64,000 nucleotides of DNA from Vanrija pseudolonga. Taxonomy: Eukaryota > Basidiomycota > Tremellomycetes > Trichosporonales > Trichosporonaceae. Position numbers and translations under genes: made by a program. The notes below the pieces were generated by a model that searched no databases, was not told the DNA's origin, and saw only the letters and a program-made list of their open reading frames with translations. Below are positions 42,299 through 52,740 of the stretch, piece by piece (positions within the stretch are counted from its first letter, which is position 1; each line of letters opens with the position of its first letter). The stretch spans positions 2,604,001 through 2,668,000 of the forward strand of contig NC_085852.1 of the NCBI RefSeq assembly GCF_020906515.1. The letters are read 5' to 3'.

Positions 42299-44519
42299 TT
42301 ACAGCTTGGGGCGAGTCTGGGGGGCACCGTTCTCGCCGACACCACCGGCGCGAGGAGCGCCGTTGGCAGGGATAACAGTAGCGCTGATGCCGTTGTGGGC
42401 ACCGTTGAACTTCATGCCCTTGATGCCATCGTAGCCCTTGACACCGGTGGCCTTCTCGAGGCGGGTGCCAATGTCGTTGTCGACCTGGCGGAAGATGGCA
42501 ATCTGGCGACGAATAATCTCCTTGTCCTGGACAGTCGACATGTGGCCCGAGACGGTCTTGATCCAGCGCTCGCGCTCGCCCTCCGAGAAGACCTTGTTCC
42601 AGAGGTTGCGGGGAGCGTTGAAGTCCTCCGGACGGATGGTCGAGAGGAACGAAACGGCAGTAGCGACGAAGGGCGCGTGGACCTTGTCAATGTCCTGCTT
42701 GGGGGGAGCAAACTGGACAGGGTCGTGCGAGGCAAGGTAGCCGACACGGCCGCCCTGGTTGTAGAGGGCGTGGGGGCCGTCGCGCTGGAAGTTGGCAGCG
42801 TTCTCGACAAGGTGCTGGTTGACGGGAAGCTGGTGGTAGTTGGTGCCAAGACGGTGGCGGTGGGTGTCGGGGTACGAGAAGAGACGCGACTGGAGGACGG
42901 GGTCGGCGCTGGGCTCGATACCGGGAACGACGTGCGAAGGCGAGAAGGCAGCCTGCTCGACCTCGGCGAAGTAGTTCTTGGCGTTGGTGTTGAGCGTGAA
43001 CTTGCCGACAGTGCGGAGAGGGTACTCGGAGTGGGGCCAGATGTGGGTGAGGTCGTGAACGTTGATGCCCTTGTTCTTCCAGGCGTCGACGGCCTGCTCG
43101 GGGGTCATGGTCTGGACCTTGATAGTCCACGAGGGGAAGTCGCCGTTCTCGATGGCGTAGTAGAGGTCCTTCTGGCCATAGTCGGGCGACTTGGTGGCAG
43201 CCTCCTCGTTGGTGAAGGTCTTGATGCCCTGGTTCGAGATGGCGTGAAGCTGAGCGTAGACCCAGCTGCCGTCCTTGTTGATGAGCTTGATGGTGTGGCC
43301 GTAGTAACCGTGCATGTGGCGGAAGCCGTCAGGGATACCGCGGTCAGACATGAGGATCTGGGCGAGTTAGTCATTGCACGGACGGAGAGTGAGGTCTGGA
43401 ATCCGAGGAGTTGGTCCGAGCCTTGCCTAGGCGTCCCAAAAGCACGAAGAGTCACTCTCCCTGCCTTGCAAGCACGCCTCGGCGTCCAGATCAACGCAAA
43501 CGGCGGGTAAATCAGACCATGGCATCGCGAAGCAACGACTTCGCAATTGGCGAGAGGGAACGCCCCGGCGAAGCCGATTCTCGGGTCATCCGCCAGGCCG
43601 CGCTAACCTCGCCTGCGATAAGCCGGCAGTGTCACGGCCGTCCTGCGGGCTCTGTCCACCCCTGCGCCGTCGTTTTTCCAATGCACTGCGCAGCACTCAG
43701 GCAGCAGACAGCTTGCAGACAGCTTGCAGACAGCTTGCAGACAGCTTGCAGACATGCAAAGCCGCGCTCTCCCTCTTGGGGAGCGAGCAGAACAAGCGAC
43801 ATGCTGGCGACTGCAGATGGCGGTAAAAGGCCGTGCAACCGCCAGCGAATCGGCTGGGCAGGGAAACAAGGACACTACCCCACACCTCCACACAACCAAG
43901 TAGCCGCCGAATACAAATGGGCACTCACCATGACCTGGTGGACAGACTCGGGGTTCTGGCTCAGGTAGTCCCAGAACGAGGTAGCATCGTCGCCGCCGCC
44001 GAGGTGGGTAGCCGGGTGACGCTTCTGAGTGTGGATGAAGTGAGGGAACTTGGCGGGGTCGCGGAGGAAGAAGACGGGCGTGTTGTTGCCGACAAAGTCG
44101 AAGTTGCCCTCGGGGGTGCGGAACTTGATGGCAAAGCCACGGGGGTCACGGGCGTTGTCGCTCGAGCCAGACTCTCCACCGACGGTCGAGAAGCGGGCAG
44201 TGACGGGGCAGGTAGCGCCCTTCTTGAAGAGAGCGGCGACCGAGAGGTCCTCGAGGCCCTCGGTGGCCTCCCAGATGCCGTGGGCGCCAGAGCCCTTGGC
44301 GTGGACGACACGCTCGGGGATGCGCTCACGGTCAAAGTGGGCGAGGAGGTCGATCAGGTGGAAGTCCTGGAGGAGGAGACCGCCGTTCTGGCCGGCACGC
44401 TGAGCGGCGTACGGGTGGGGGGCGGGGGCACCGTTGCTAGCGGTGTAGATGGAGGACTGGCCAGTGGCATCACGGTCCTCCTCGTAAGACTTGGGCTTGG
44501 GGGCAGCCTTTGGAGCCAT
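42299..44519 (-). CDS. Catalase, monofunctional haem type
   Basis: Haem enzyme that splits hydrogen peroxide. Two exons (43929-44519, 42299-43357) give 549 residues in frame. Landmarks: IPERVVHAKGSGAHG with the distal catalytic His; TARFSTVGGESGSSDNARDP; FAIKFRTPEGNFDFVGNNTP with the catalytic Asn region; DPAKFPHFIHTQKRHP; and ILMSDRGIPDGFRHMHGY across the splice. RLFSYPDTHRHRLGTNYHQL contains the proximal haem Tyr (Y in FSYPDTHRHRLG). It lacks a C-terminal flavodoxin domain, so it belongs to the small-subunit catalases. The C-terminus RPKL is a weak PTS1-like tripeptide and may send some protein to peroxisomes. The single intron (43358-43928) is 571 bases, over ten times the local norm, and holds a minisatellite. 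The start has the usual ACAACAATGGC context. Confidence 0.97.
43704..43754. repeat. 11-base minisatellite inside the catalase intron
   Basis: The unit ACAGCTTGCAG occurs four times perfectly in a row (43708-43751), with partial copies on both sides, about 4.6 units. It lies in the middle of the long catalase intron. Each unit contains AGCTTGCA, but no known binding site is claimed. Copy number may vary between strains. Confidence 0.9.
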
Positions 44520-45749
44520 TGTTGTTATGTATTGAAGTGGTAGGTATGTGGTAGGGTGGGGGAGGTGGAAGGAGAGAGTGGGAGATGAGAGAGCCCACGT
44601 TACCGGGGATGGGTTGATTTAAAGCGTCTGTGACTGGTGGGGGGCAAGGGCGACTGCTGGTGGATGACCGTGGAGGGCGGCGGGCCTGGACAAGGAATGA
44701 CTGGGCCGGTGGATTGATGGTGTCAGCGAGTGGGTCGTCGGGTCGGGTCAAGCGTGCTCAGTGTGCGGCGTGCTGCTGGCTGGCTGGCCTGGCTGGCGAC
44801 GGCCTGTTGCTGCTGCGTAGCGTGCGAGTGTGATGCACATGACTGCTTGCTGGGGCATCCTTGGGCCACTAGCCGCGAGCAAGATTCGGCTAACTATGCC
44901 AATACGTCATCCTGCCATCGTAGCTCTCCCCATACGTCCAACTTGCAGTCTTACTTAGACCCGCTGCCACCGCCGCCGTTACAGTTCATGCAGCATCACT
45001 GGAATAGAGTGCATCACACAATCGACCACGTAGGTGGCATGCTTTAAAACCATTCCACCTGATCTCATGCTTTGTCAAACGCGGCAGTCGGCATACGGCG
45101 GCCCGGGCCTTGCGGGTCAACGGCTTGTCGCATGACTTGAGTGCATGAAACCGTGCTGTATAAGTGGCCGTGCGGCACGCACTGTTGCAGTAGCCGTCAC
45201 CCTTTGCTCTGATTCAGCGGCTACCTAATAATTGTGGCTGGAGGACTAATGTGCAGGCCTCCCTCCGCTCACAGGGTGATGGGAATCGCCCAGCGACGCC
45301 AGTGATGACCAAAATCGTCGGGTCAATGGCAACAGGCTTTGTTGGCGTCAAGCCCGAAAAGCGAGAGCCTGAAGTGCTGTCCGTGTTGGCCGTGAGTGAG
45401 AATGATTTGCTTCCGCCATGACCACGTGCAACGACGTCATGGTGGAGTAGTTTCCACTCTCCGCGCGGTTCGGTCTCCTTGCTGCGGGCGCCGCCTAATG
45501 CCAACTTTGGAAGCTTCTAATTACCTGAAGTGGTCATTACAAACTTTGCCTACCATTGGGCTTTGTGCTCATCTCATCGTCGTCATTTCATCTTCCTCCT
45601 CCATCCATCCCTTGCTTGTCGCTCGGCCTTGGACCCCGCGACACCTACCCCACTACACACTTTTGATCCACTCCATCCATCCTTCAACAACCTCTTGTCC
45701 CTCACACTTTACTCGTACATCAGCATACACTGCACATCGACACACAACA
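44520..45749. promoter_or_regulatory. Divergent promoter, catalase / PB1-retropepsin-like gene
   Basis: About 1.23 kb, the longest gene-free stretch in the window. On the catalase side, a TTTAAA-type box lies near 44616-44624, about 100 bases upstream of the ATG, followed by a pyrimidine-rich leader. The right end (45585-45749) is a C/A/T-rich leader for the plus-strand gene. Open frames in between lack splice logic or similarity. Confidence 0.5.
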
Positions 45750-47205
45750 ATGTTCATATACAACGTACACGCACCACACAAGACTTTTGCTCTTGCCGCC
45801 AAGGGTACGTGACAACGGGACGCGTCTGGGACGACGACTCCTCGGCCTCGGCTTTTTTACCCCTGCACACCGCGCGCGCACTGTCCACGGCCATGAACCC
45901 AGCTGACAGGTCTCACAGATGGCGAGAACTGCACGCAGCTCATTGATAGGATCCTCACCAAGGCTCGCCTTACCCCAGAGGAGGCCGAGGCAGTTCAGGC
46001 CAAGCACGATGGAGCCGGCATCGTCTACGAGTTTGAGGGCGATCGCTGGGCTCTTGAAGATGGTGCGCATCAGTCAAACCTCGCCTGCTCGGGTTGCGCA
46101 TGCTGACTCTACAGATGACGACCTGGAGATCGTGACGGCGCGCTTTCAGTCCGAGAAGCCTCCCGTTCCCAGTATCACCTTGCACATTCTGCCACCTGCG
46201 GGATCGAGGCTGAACGGGAACCACCACCAGCCCAGCATCCAAGTCTCTGAGCCTGCTCCTCCCTCCAAGTCTCAGCAGGGGGCTTGGTCTCCGCCCGCGT
46301 ACTCGTCCGCCAGCGCCTTACAGGCTCGCACACTCGCCAAGTCGTCCAGATCGCGTGGTGCTCCTTCAGACCACGGAGAACGAGTGCCTAGCCGTCTGGG
46401 ATCCCATGCGGGCTCCTCAGTCGCGGGATCTGTGAACGGAGAGCGTTATGTCCGGACATTGGATCCCCTCACTGCGGCCAACTACCTCGCGGTCCCAAAC
46501 TCTGAAAAGTTCAGGACAAAGTCTGTCCGCTCTGGACGCAGCACCAGGTCGCGCCGGAGCAAGTGGGGCGACGACGATGCCGAGCCGCTGGGCGATGTGA
46601 AGAGACGGCAGTTTGAAGAGGTGGGCCCAAAGCGCTGATACGATGCTGACTGCGCAGTTCCACGCCAACAACGGAGTTCGAACGGTCGTGGGCAAGGTTG
46701 GGCCTGTTGAGAATGGTTGGTTTGCACGGGTGGCGTCATGGCCTTGCTGACCATTGCACAGTCCGCATGCTTCTGAAGCAGGGCCACAAGGGCGTGTATA
46801 TTTCTCGCGCCTTTGCTACGCGACACGGGATGATCCCTCGGAAGGTGAGGAGACCTGGGGTCGATCGTTTCTGACGTCGTAGCAACAACCAGGACACGCC
46901 GGATACTCTGGGCTTCAGATGCTCGGCAGCGTCCCGATCACTGTCGGATCACGGACAGCATACCACCCTGCGATGCTGTCCGAGGAGCAGCACTTTGACG
47001 TGGTGCTCGGCCGCACCTGGTTGGAACGTATGAACATCAAGTGAGTTTGAATCGCCCGCCCGGTCTCGAGACACATGCTGAGACCTTCTCTAGGGTGGAC
47101 CCGTTGGACCAAACCTGCCTCACATACATGGACACAGGCGAGACTATCCCGTGCGACCTGGTTGTTCTTCGTGACGCCAAGGGCGAGATTATCACTATTA
47201 CTTAG
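45750..47205 (+). CDS. Host protein with PB1-like N-terminus and retropepsin-like C-terminus
   Basis: I do not know a named family. At least six exons; the first three are 45750-45804, 45919-46062 and 46115-46620, and frame is kept throughout. The N-terminal 85 residues look like a beta-grasp PB1 domain: MFIYNVHAPHKTFALAAK, a helix (CTQLIDRILTKARLTPEEA), and YEFEGDRWALEDDDDLEI, close to the acidic OPCA motif. A disordered Ser/Arg-rich linker follows. The last 120 residues resemble a retropepsin-like fold: LLKQGHKGVYISRAFATRHG, GSVPITVGSRTAYHP, HFDVVLGRTWLERMN, and YMDTGETIPCDLVVL. The DVVLGRTWL and YIS...FA blocks are the best matches. It sits in a normal spliced host gene without other element genes or end repeats. 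It could be an old domesticated protease fold; activity cannot be judged. Confidence 0.7.
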
Positions 47206-47613
47206 GAGGTGATCCCCAGCGGCTTGTCAGTTGATTGTACTACAACCTAATACTTGGCCGAGGTTCTTGTACGTCCCGGCCTCCTGTACACGCCCAAGGA
47301 GATGTCTCTGGCATAACACACATGCATGCATATTCTGTCTGTCGCGCCAAGGCAATCGTCGTCGTCGTCGTCGTTACTCAAGAAGGGACGCGACCCTTTG
47401 TATTTTTCCCACGGTGGTCGATGACGCGCGCTGGGTGGTGGTGCTGGAATTGGTGATTGCATCGCAATGAATGCAATGTCGGCACCGCGACGGGGAGACG
47501 ACAAACACACTTCCAGCAGCACATCCACCTCTGACAATCTCGCCCAACCTCTCCATCCCTCCCCTCCCTCCAACACCTCTTCAGCACCTCTACCTCCTCC
47601 GTCCTGGCCCCCG
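47206..47613. promoter_or_regulatory. Promoter of the coronin-dUTPase gene
   Basis: About 400 bases between two genes on the same strand. It has a GTC trinucleotide run (about 47357-47374) and a C-rich leader (47520-47610) directly before the ATG. No other gene is supported. Confidence 0.45.
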
Positions 47614-50321
47614 ATGTCCCGATTCGTGCGCCCGGTGCGTACCTATCTGCCTCTGCGCGCGCGCCTCCCTCTGACACTCGCAGTCCAAATACCGCCACGT
47701 CTTCGGCAACCGCTCCAAGGTCAACTACGAGAACGCCAAGATCAGCGGCAGCGCATGGGACACTGATCTCGTCACTGCCAGCGGCGTGAGTGGATGCGTC
47801 GGGGAGTGGAGGGGTCGGAGCGCGTTCCGAAGACGCTGCGGCGCCCCCACCCTCCCCTTGCTCGAGCGGAGCGGTCGTGTGCTGATAGCTATCACAGAAA
47901 TACATCGCCGTCAACTGGCAGGTCTCGGGTGGTGGTGTGAGTATCATCTGTGCACCTTATCACAGCCCACTGACCCCGCCAGGCCTTTGCTGTCCTCCCA
48001 TCCTTCTCGCCCTTCACGCCCCCTCCGCAGGACGGCTTCCCGACCAAGCTCCCGGACATCCTTCCCCTTGCGCGTGGGCACACTGCGCCGGTGTGAGTGT
48101 TGGCTCGGCGTGGGGGCAGCTCGAGAGGCCCGCCCGCCGTAACAGCACGGAATGATGCGCGCTCGAGAGCGTAACGCACCTGTGCTAACGACCCAGCCTC
48201 GACACCGCCTGGTCGCCATTCGACGACAACTTTGTCGTTTCCGGCGGAGAGGATGGCAAGAGTGAGTTGCAGCCCCTCGCTCGTGCTGATGCCCAGTCTT
48301 CCTGTGGAACATCGAGGACTCGATCTTCGAGGGCTGGGGAGACGACGGCTGGGCGCCGTCCGACATTGCGCCGGTCGGCAAGCTGAACGCTGGCGGCCGC
48401 AAGGTCGGCCAGGTCATCTTCCACCCCGCCGCGGAGAGCCTCCTCACGTCGGCGTCGGGCGACCACCTCGTCCGCGTCTGGGACATTAAGAGCAACCAGG
48501 ACGCGCCCATCATCCAGCTCACCGGCCACGGCGACTCGATCCAGAGCATCGCGTGGAACGCCGTCGGCACCACCCTCGCCACGACCTGCCGTGACCGCAA
48601 GCTCCGCCTCTTCGACCCCCGTGCCGGCACCGAGGCTGTCCGTGTCACCGACGGCCACGGCGGTATCAAGGGCTCGCGTGTGGTTTGGCTCGGTGACCGT
48701 GACCGCATCGCCACGACTGGAGTGAGTTTAGCTCACCGTTCCAGCTGACGCCTCCACAGTTCAGCAGAATGTCGGACCGCCAGCTCAGCCTCTGGGACAC
48801 GACTGGTCTCACCAACCTCGAGACCATTAGCCTCGACTCGAGCGCGTGGGTTGCGGCGTTTGTGTGTAAAACGATTGCTGACATTGCAGCGGCATCATCA
48901 TTCCATTCTTCGCCGAGGGCAACGATGTGCTCTTCCTTTCAGGCAAGGGGTGGGTCGAGTTGTCGAGTGCCACGTACTGACCCTTGATTAGAGACGGCAA
49001 CATCCGCTACTACGAGTTTGAGGGCGACCAGTTCCACTTCCTCAACGAGTACAAGACTTCCGAGCCTCGTGAGTGGTACTTTGTTGGGCCGAAGCTGACC
49101 AGCCAGAGCGTGGCATCGGATTCATCCCCCGTCGCTCCCTCGAGGTCAACCAGAACGAGATTGCTCGCGCGTACAAGCTCGCCAACAACGGTGTCGAGCC
49201 CCTCAGCTTCATTGTTCCCCGCAAGGCCGAGGCATTCCAGGCTGAGTGAGTCGGCCCGGCGTTGATTCCGCTAACCCTGCAGCATCTTCCCTCCTGCCAA
49301 CTCGATCGAGCCCGCTCTTACTGCCGCCGAGTGGCTGTCAGGCAAGACTGCTCGCCCCAAGGTCGTCGACCTCGAGACGCAGGCCACGTCGGTGAACAAC
49401 ACGCCCATCCGTGCTGCCGCTTCCAAGGCTGCCACGCCTGCCGCTGCTCCCTCTCCCTCGCCTTCCCCTGCCCCGAAGGAGGAGCCCAAGGCCGCTCCCA
49501 AGGCCGAGCCCGAGACGCCCAAGGAGCCCACGCCTGCGCCTACTCCTCCCAAGGCGGCTACTCCCCCTCCTGCTGCCGTGTCTCGTGCATCGGAGCCCCC
49601 CAAGGAGGAGGCCAAGAGCCTCGAGATTGCGCAGCCCGACGACAGCGAGGACGACGAGCCCAAGGTGGCTGCTGCGGCTACGGTTGCGGCTGTTGCTGGC
49701 GCTGGCGCCGGCGCCGTCGCTGCCTCCTCCGTTGCCAAGTGGTCTGGAGCCGCCACGCCGGCTCCTGCCAACGGCACGCCTGCCTCAGCTGTGAGTAGCT
49801 TGCTCTTTGTAGCCAAGACACAACCTAACACCCCAGACCCCCGAAACCCTGCTCGTGAAGCTCCTCTCGGACAAGGGCACCCTCCCAACGCGCGGCTCGC
49901 CCCTTGCTGCAGGCTACGACTTGTACTCGGCCGAGGACGCCACCGTTCCCTCGCGGGGCAAGGCACTCATCGACCTGCAGATCTCGATTGCTGTGCCCGA
50001 GGGCACGTACGGACGAGTTGCTCCTCGCTCCGGCCTCGCCGCCAAGCACTCGATTGATGTCGGTGCCGGCGTGATCGACGCCGACTACCGAGGACCCGTC
50101 AAGGTCATCCTCTTCAACCTCGGCGCCGACGACTTCAAGGTCGCTCGTGGCGACCGCATCGCTCAGCTTATCCTCGAAAAGGTCCACCTCGCACCTATCC
50201 TCCAGGTTGACGTGAGTTGCGGATCGTCTCGGACCGTCGCTAGTACTGACACTCGCAGGACCTAGACGCCACTGTCCGTGGCTCTGGTGGATTTGGCTCG
50301 ACTGGCGGATTCAGCAAGTAA
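47614..50321 (+). CDS. CRN1-DUT1: Coronin fused to dUTPase
   Basis: Thirteen exons sum to 2070 bases: 689 residues plus stop. Residues 1-400 are a coronin: [19 protein letters not shown] (DUF1899), a WD40 propeller ([58 protein letters not shown]) and DUF1900 ([37 protein letters not shown]). It should bind F-actin and Arp2/3. Residues 400-544 are a Pro/Ala/Lys linker. A 46-base intron (49791-49836, gtgagt to ccccag) joins it in phase 0 to a full dUTPase (545-689) with all five motifs: [43 protein letters not shown] and GSGGFGSTG. The dUTPase part has no Met and an in-frame stop (49810-49812) just upstream, so it cannot be made alone from here. The usual coronin coiled coil is absent. Both domains look intact. 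Confidence 0.9.
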
Positions 50322-50483
50322 CGAGCGGTCTGACCGATAAATTAATAGCTTATGATTCGTGACGACAAGGTCAGAATGGCATGCACCTATGTCTTGCAGC
50401 TGCCACGCAAGCTGGGATACGGGCAATGCTATACATGCTGTCTATGAAGATGTGCTCTGCAAATTGCACTACTATTTGCCCAA

Positions 50484-52740
50484 CTATGCGCGGAGCGCGG
50501 TCGGTGGTGGCAGGAGGGGCACGTTGTCGAACTGGAACACGTCCGATTTGAAGGCCGCGACGACCTCGTCAGTGAGCTTGTCACCCTCTGCATTGCCCTC
50601 TGCCGTCGGCAGCGTCCAGCTCCAGGGGTCGTCATACGACCACCCATCGGGGACGGAGACATCGGGGCCAAAGTTGGGGGCCGCCGGCTGGCCGAAGCCG
50701 CGAGATGAAGACGAGCCAAATGCGTTACCGCTAAACGCTGACTGGCCAGTAGGGGTCGCACCAAAGGCGCCGGTAGCACCAAAGGCCGAGCCGGCGGCAG
50801 CGGAAGGCTTGGTGCCGAATGGATTGGACGGGGCAGCAGGTGTCGATGCTCCTCCAAATGGGTTGGTGGAGGTGCTGGAGGTGCCAAAGGCACTTGTGGT
50901 AGTGGCGGGCTTGGTGCCGAACGCGCTGACGGGGTTGCTGGTGGTACCGAACGCGCTGGTGGTAGCCGGGGTGCTGCCAAAGGCGCCAGTGGATGGGGTG
51001 CTGGTCGTGCCGAAGGCGCTGGTGGTGGCGGCTGTCGTGGTGCCAAACGCGCTGGGAGCCGCAGCGTTGTTGGTCGTGCCGAATGCGCTGGCCCCAGGGG
51101 TGCTGGTCGTTCCGAACGCACTGGTGGGAGCACTGGTCGTTCCGAAAGCACTGGTCGCGGCGGGAGCGCTCGGTGTGCCGAATGCACTCTGGCCCGCGGG
51201 CGGCGTCGAGCCGAACGCGCTCGTCGGCGCCGACGTCGTGGAACCCTGGCCAGAGAACGCGCCGAACGCGGACCCGCTGGCCGCAGGCTTGCCGAAGGCA
51301 CTCGTGCCGAACGCGCTGCCGCCCGCTCCCGCAGCAGGCTGGCCGAACGCAGACTGCCCAAACGCGGATCCAGCTGCCGGCGTCGTCGTCGCTGCCGCCG
51401 GCGTCGACCCAAACGCCGAGCCCGTCGCAGGCTGGCCGAACGCAGACGGCTTGTTGTCACCAGCTGGCTGGCCAAAGGCCGACGAGCCGAACGCGGAGCC
51501 CGACGCCGCGGGCTTGCCAAAGCTCGACTGGCCAAATGCGGACCCGGACGCCGGCGGGGTCTGGCCAAAGGCAGACTGCCCAAAGGCTGATCCGCTTGAC
51601 GTCGCAGGCGTCGAGCCGAACGCTCCGCCTGCAGGCTTGGCACCGAACGAACTGGTGCCGAACGCGCTTCCGCCAGCACTTGCATTCTGGCCGAACGCGC
51701 TCCCTCCAGCAGTGGCATTCTGGCCAAACGCACCGCCGCTCGAGGTGGCATTCTGTCCGAAGGCGCCGCCGCTAGCTGCCGTGCTACTCTGTCCAAACGC
51801 GCTGGATCCGAACGCGCTCCCAACGGTAGCCGGCTTCTGCCCGAACGCACTGGAGCCAAACGCGCCCGCGGCGGGCTTCTGCCCAAACGCACTCGAGCCA
51901 AAAGCGCTTCCTGCCGCTGGTGTCGTCGCAGAGCCGCCAAAGGCGGAGGGCTTGGCCGTCTGCCCAAAGCCGCTCTGGCCAAACGCACCGCCCGATGTGG
52001 CAGGCTTGCCAAACGCGCCGCCACCGCCGCCAGAGCCGAAAGTCGACTGCCCAAAGGCAGACCCCGATCCGCTCGCTCCGCCCGACGCCGAACCCTGCGC
52101 GAGCACTGCGGCCTCGCTGAACTCGGGAGGACGGTCGTTGCCCACATCACCGGTCGGGTATCGCGCGTCGTGGAGCTTCTCGGCAGTGCGCACCGTCTGA
52201 GAGAGGTTCCTAAGGGCATTGTCGAGTGTTGTCGTTGCCTGGCCGACGAGCTGCGTCTCCTCCTGGGTGTACTGCGCCCCCGTGCCGTTCTTCAACGCCT
52301 GGACACTCTTCCAGCGCAGCTCCTCAAACGACACGTCGGGACCAAGGAGGACGTTGGGCTCGTATTTTGCTGCTCCGAATGAAGAGAGGGTCCACTGCGG
52401 GCGCTCTGGACCAAGCTCGAGTCGAACAGTCTCATCGCTGGAGGGGTGAGTGATGTTCCATCGCGCGGTAAACACTCACTTGAACTGGTATTTTGACGCA
52501 GCGGCTCCCATGCGGTTGCCTAGAGGGGTGGCATTGGATGAGGAGAATCCGCGGCCGGACTGCTGTCCGCCTTGTTGGTTTCCTGTCACTGTCAGCAAGA
52601 GCCAAAGACGAGGCAAACTCACGAGGGGGGTGGTAAAACCTGCAGTTGTTACCAAAGCGGCAGTGGCTAGGAGGCTGGGTTAGCGAGCAGCAAAAACGAT
52701 CGTCTGATCTGCTCACCCAGTTGAGACCCAGTCTCGACAT
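50484..52740 (-). CDS. NUP42: FG nucleoporin with CCCH-type finger, Nup42/Amo1-like
   Basis: Cytoplasmic-face nucleoporin; Nup42 helps Gle1-Dbp5 mRNA export. Four exons. The first encodes only MSRLGLNW (52717-52740). The second gives CRFGNNCRFYHPPR, a CCCH-like finger of which I see C-x5-C-x3-H but not the expected first Cys. The third gives a Gly/Gln/Ser-rich stretch (GRGFSSSNATPLGNRMG). The last is long: an acidic helical segment (DETVRLELGPERPQW, SFEELRWKSVQALKNG, ETQLVGQATTTLDNALRNL), then over forty SAFG/FGQ repeats at about 8-12 residue spacing. The C-terminus has DVSVPDGWSYDDPWSW and a helix (KLTDEVVAAFKSDVFQFDNV), which fits the Gle1-binding end of Nup42. Strongly Phe-Gly biased composition. 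Identification is by architecture. Confidence 0.85.
50670..52060 (-). repeat. SAFG/FG repeat array in Nup42-like gene
   Basis: DNA repeats coding for Ser-Ala-Phe-Gly followed by Gln, Thr or Ser, interleaved with Ala/Gly/Pro spacers, recur for about 1.4 kb. The spacing of Phe-Gly dipeptides is about 8-12 residues. The array makes the phase-forming, permeability-related part of the nucleoporin and is low in charge. Confidence 0.85.

Noticed and set aside
42194-43510. Long plus-strand open frame opposite the catalase
   Set aside because: It follows from strong third-position GC bias on the other strand; the catalase on the minus strand is unmistakable, and the frame has no similarity I recognise.
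43704-43754. A CRISPR-like repeat array
   Set aside because: The 11-base units are directly adjacent with no spacers, and the context is a eukaryotic intron; it is a minisatellite.
44520-45749. A protein gene in the catalase upstream region
   Set aside because: The open frames are short, have no splice logic, and their compositions match shadows of promoter sequence. No tRNA-like cloverleaf or B-box was found by eye.
45750-47205. An LTR retrotransposon
   Set aside because: Only a retropepsin-like part is visible. There are no reverse transcriptase, RNase H or integrase regions, no end repeats, and the gene is spliced like its neighbours.
49837-50321. A stand-alone dUTPase gene
   Set aside because: The dUTPase part has no ATG, and the same frame upstream is closed within the intron (49810-49812). 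The coronin exon before it joins in phase by a canonical intron. Only an unseen first exon could rescue a separate gene.
50359-52200. Long plus-strand open frame opposite NUP42
   Set aside because: It is the mirror of the GC-rich FG repeat code (Pro/Asn/Ala pattern). The minus strand has splice sites, motifs and a proper nucleoporin layout.
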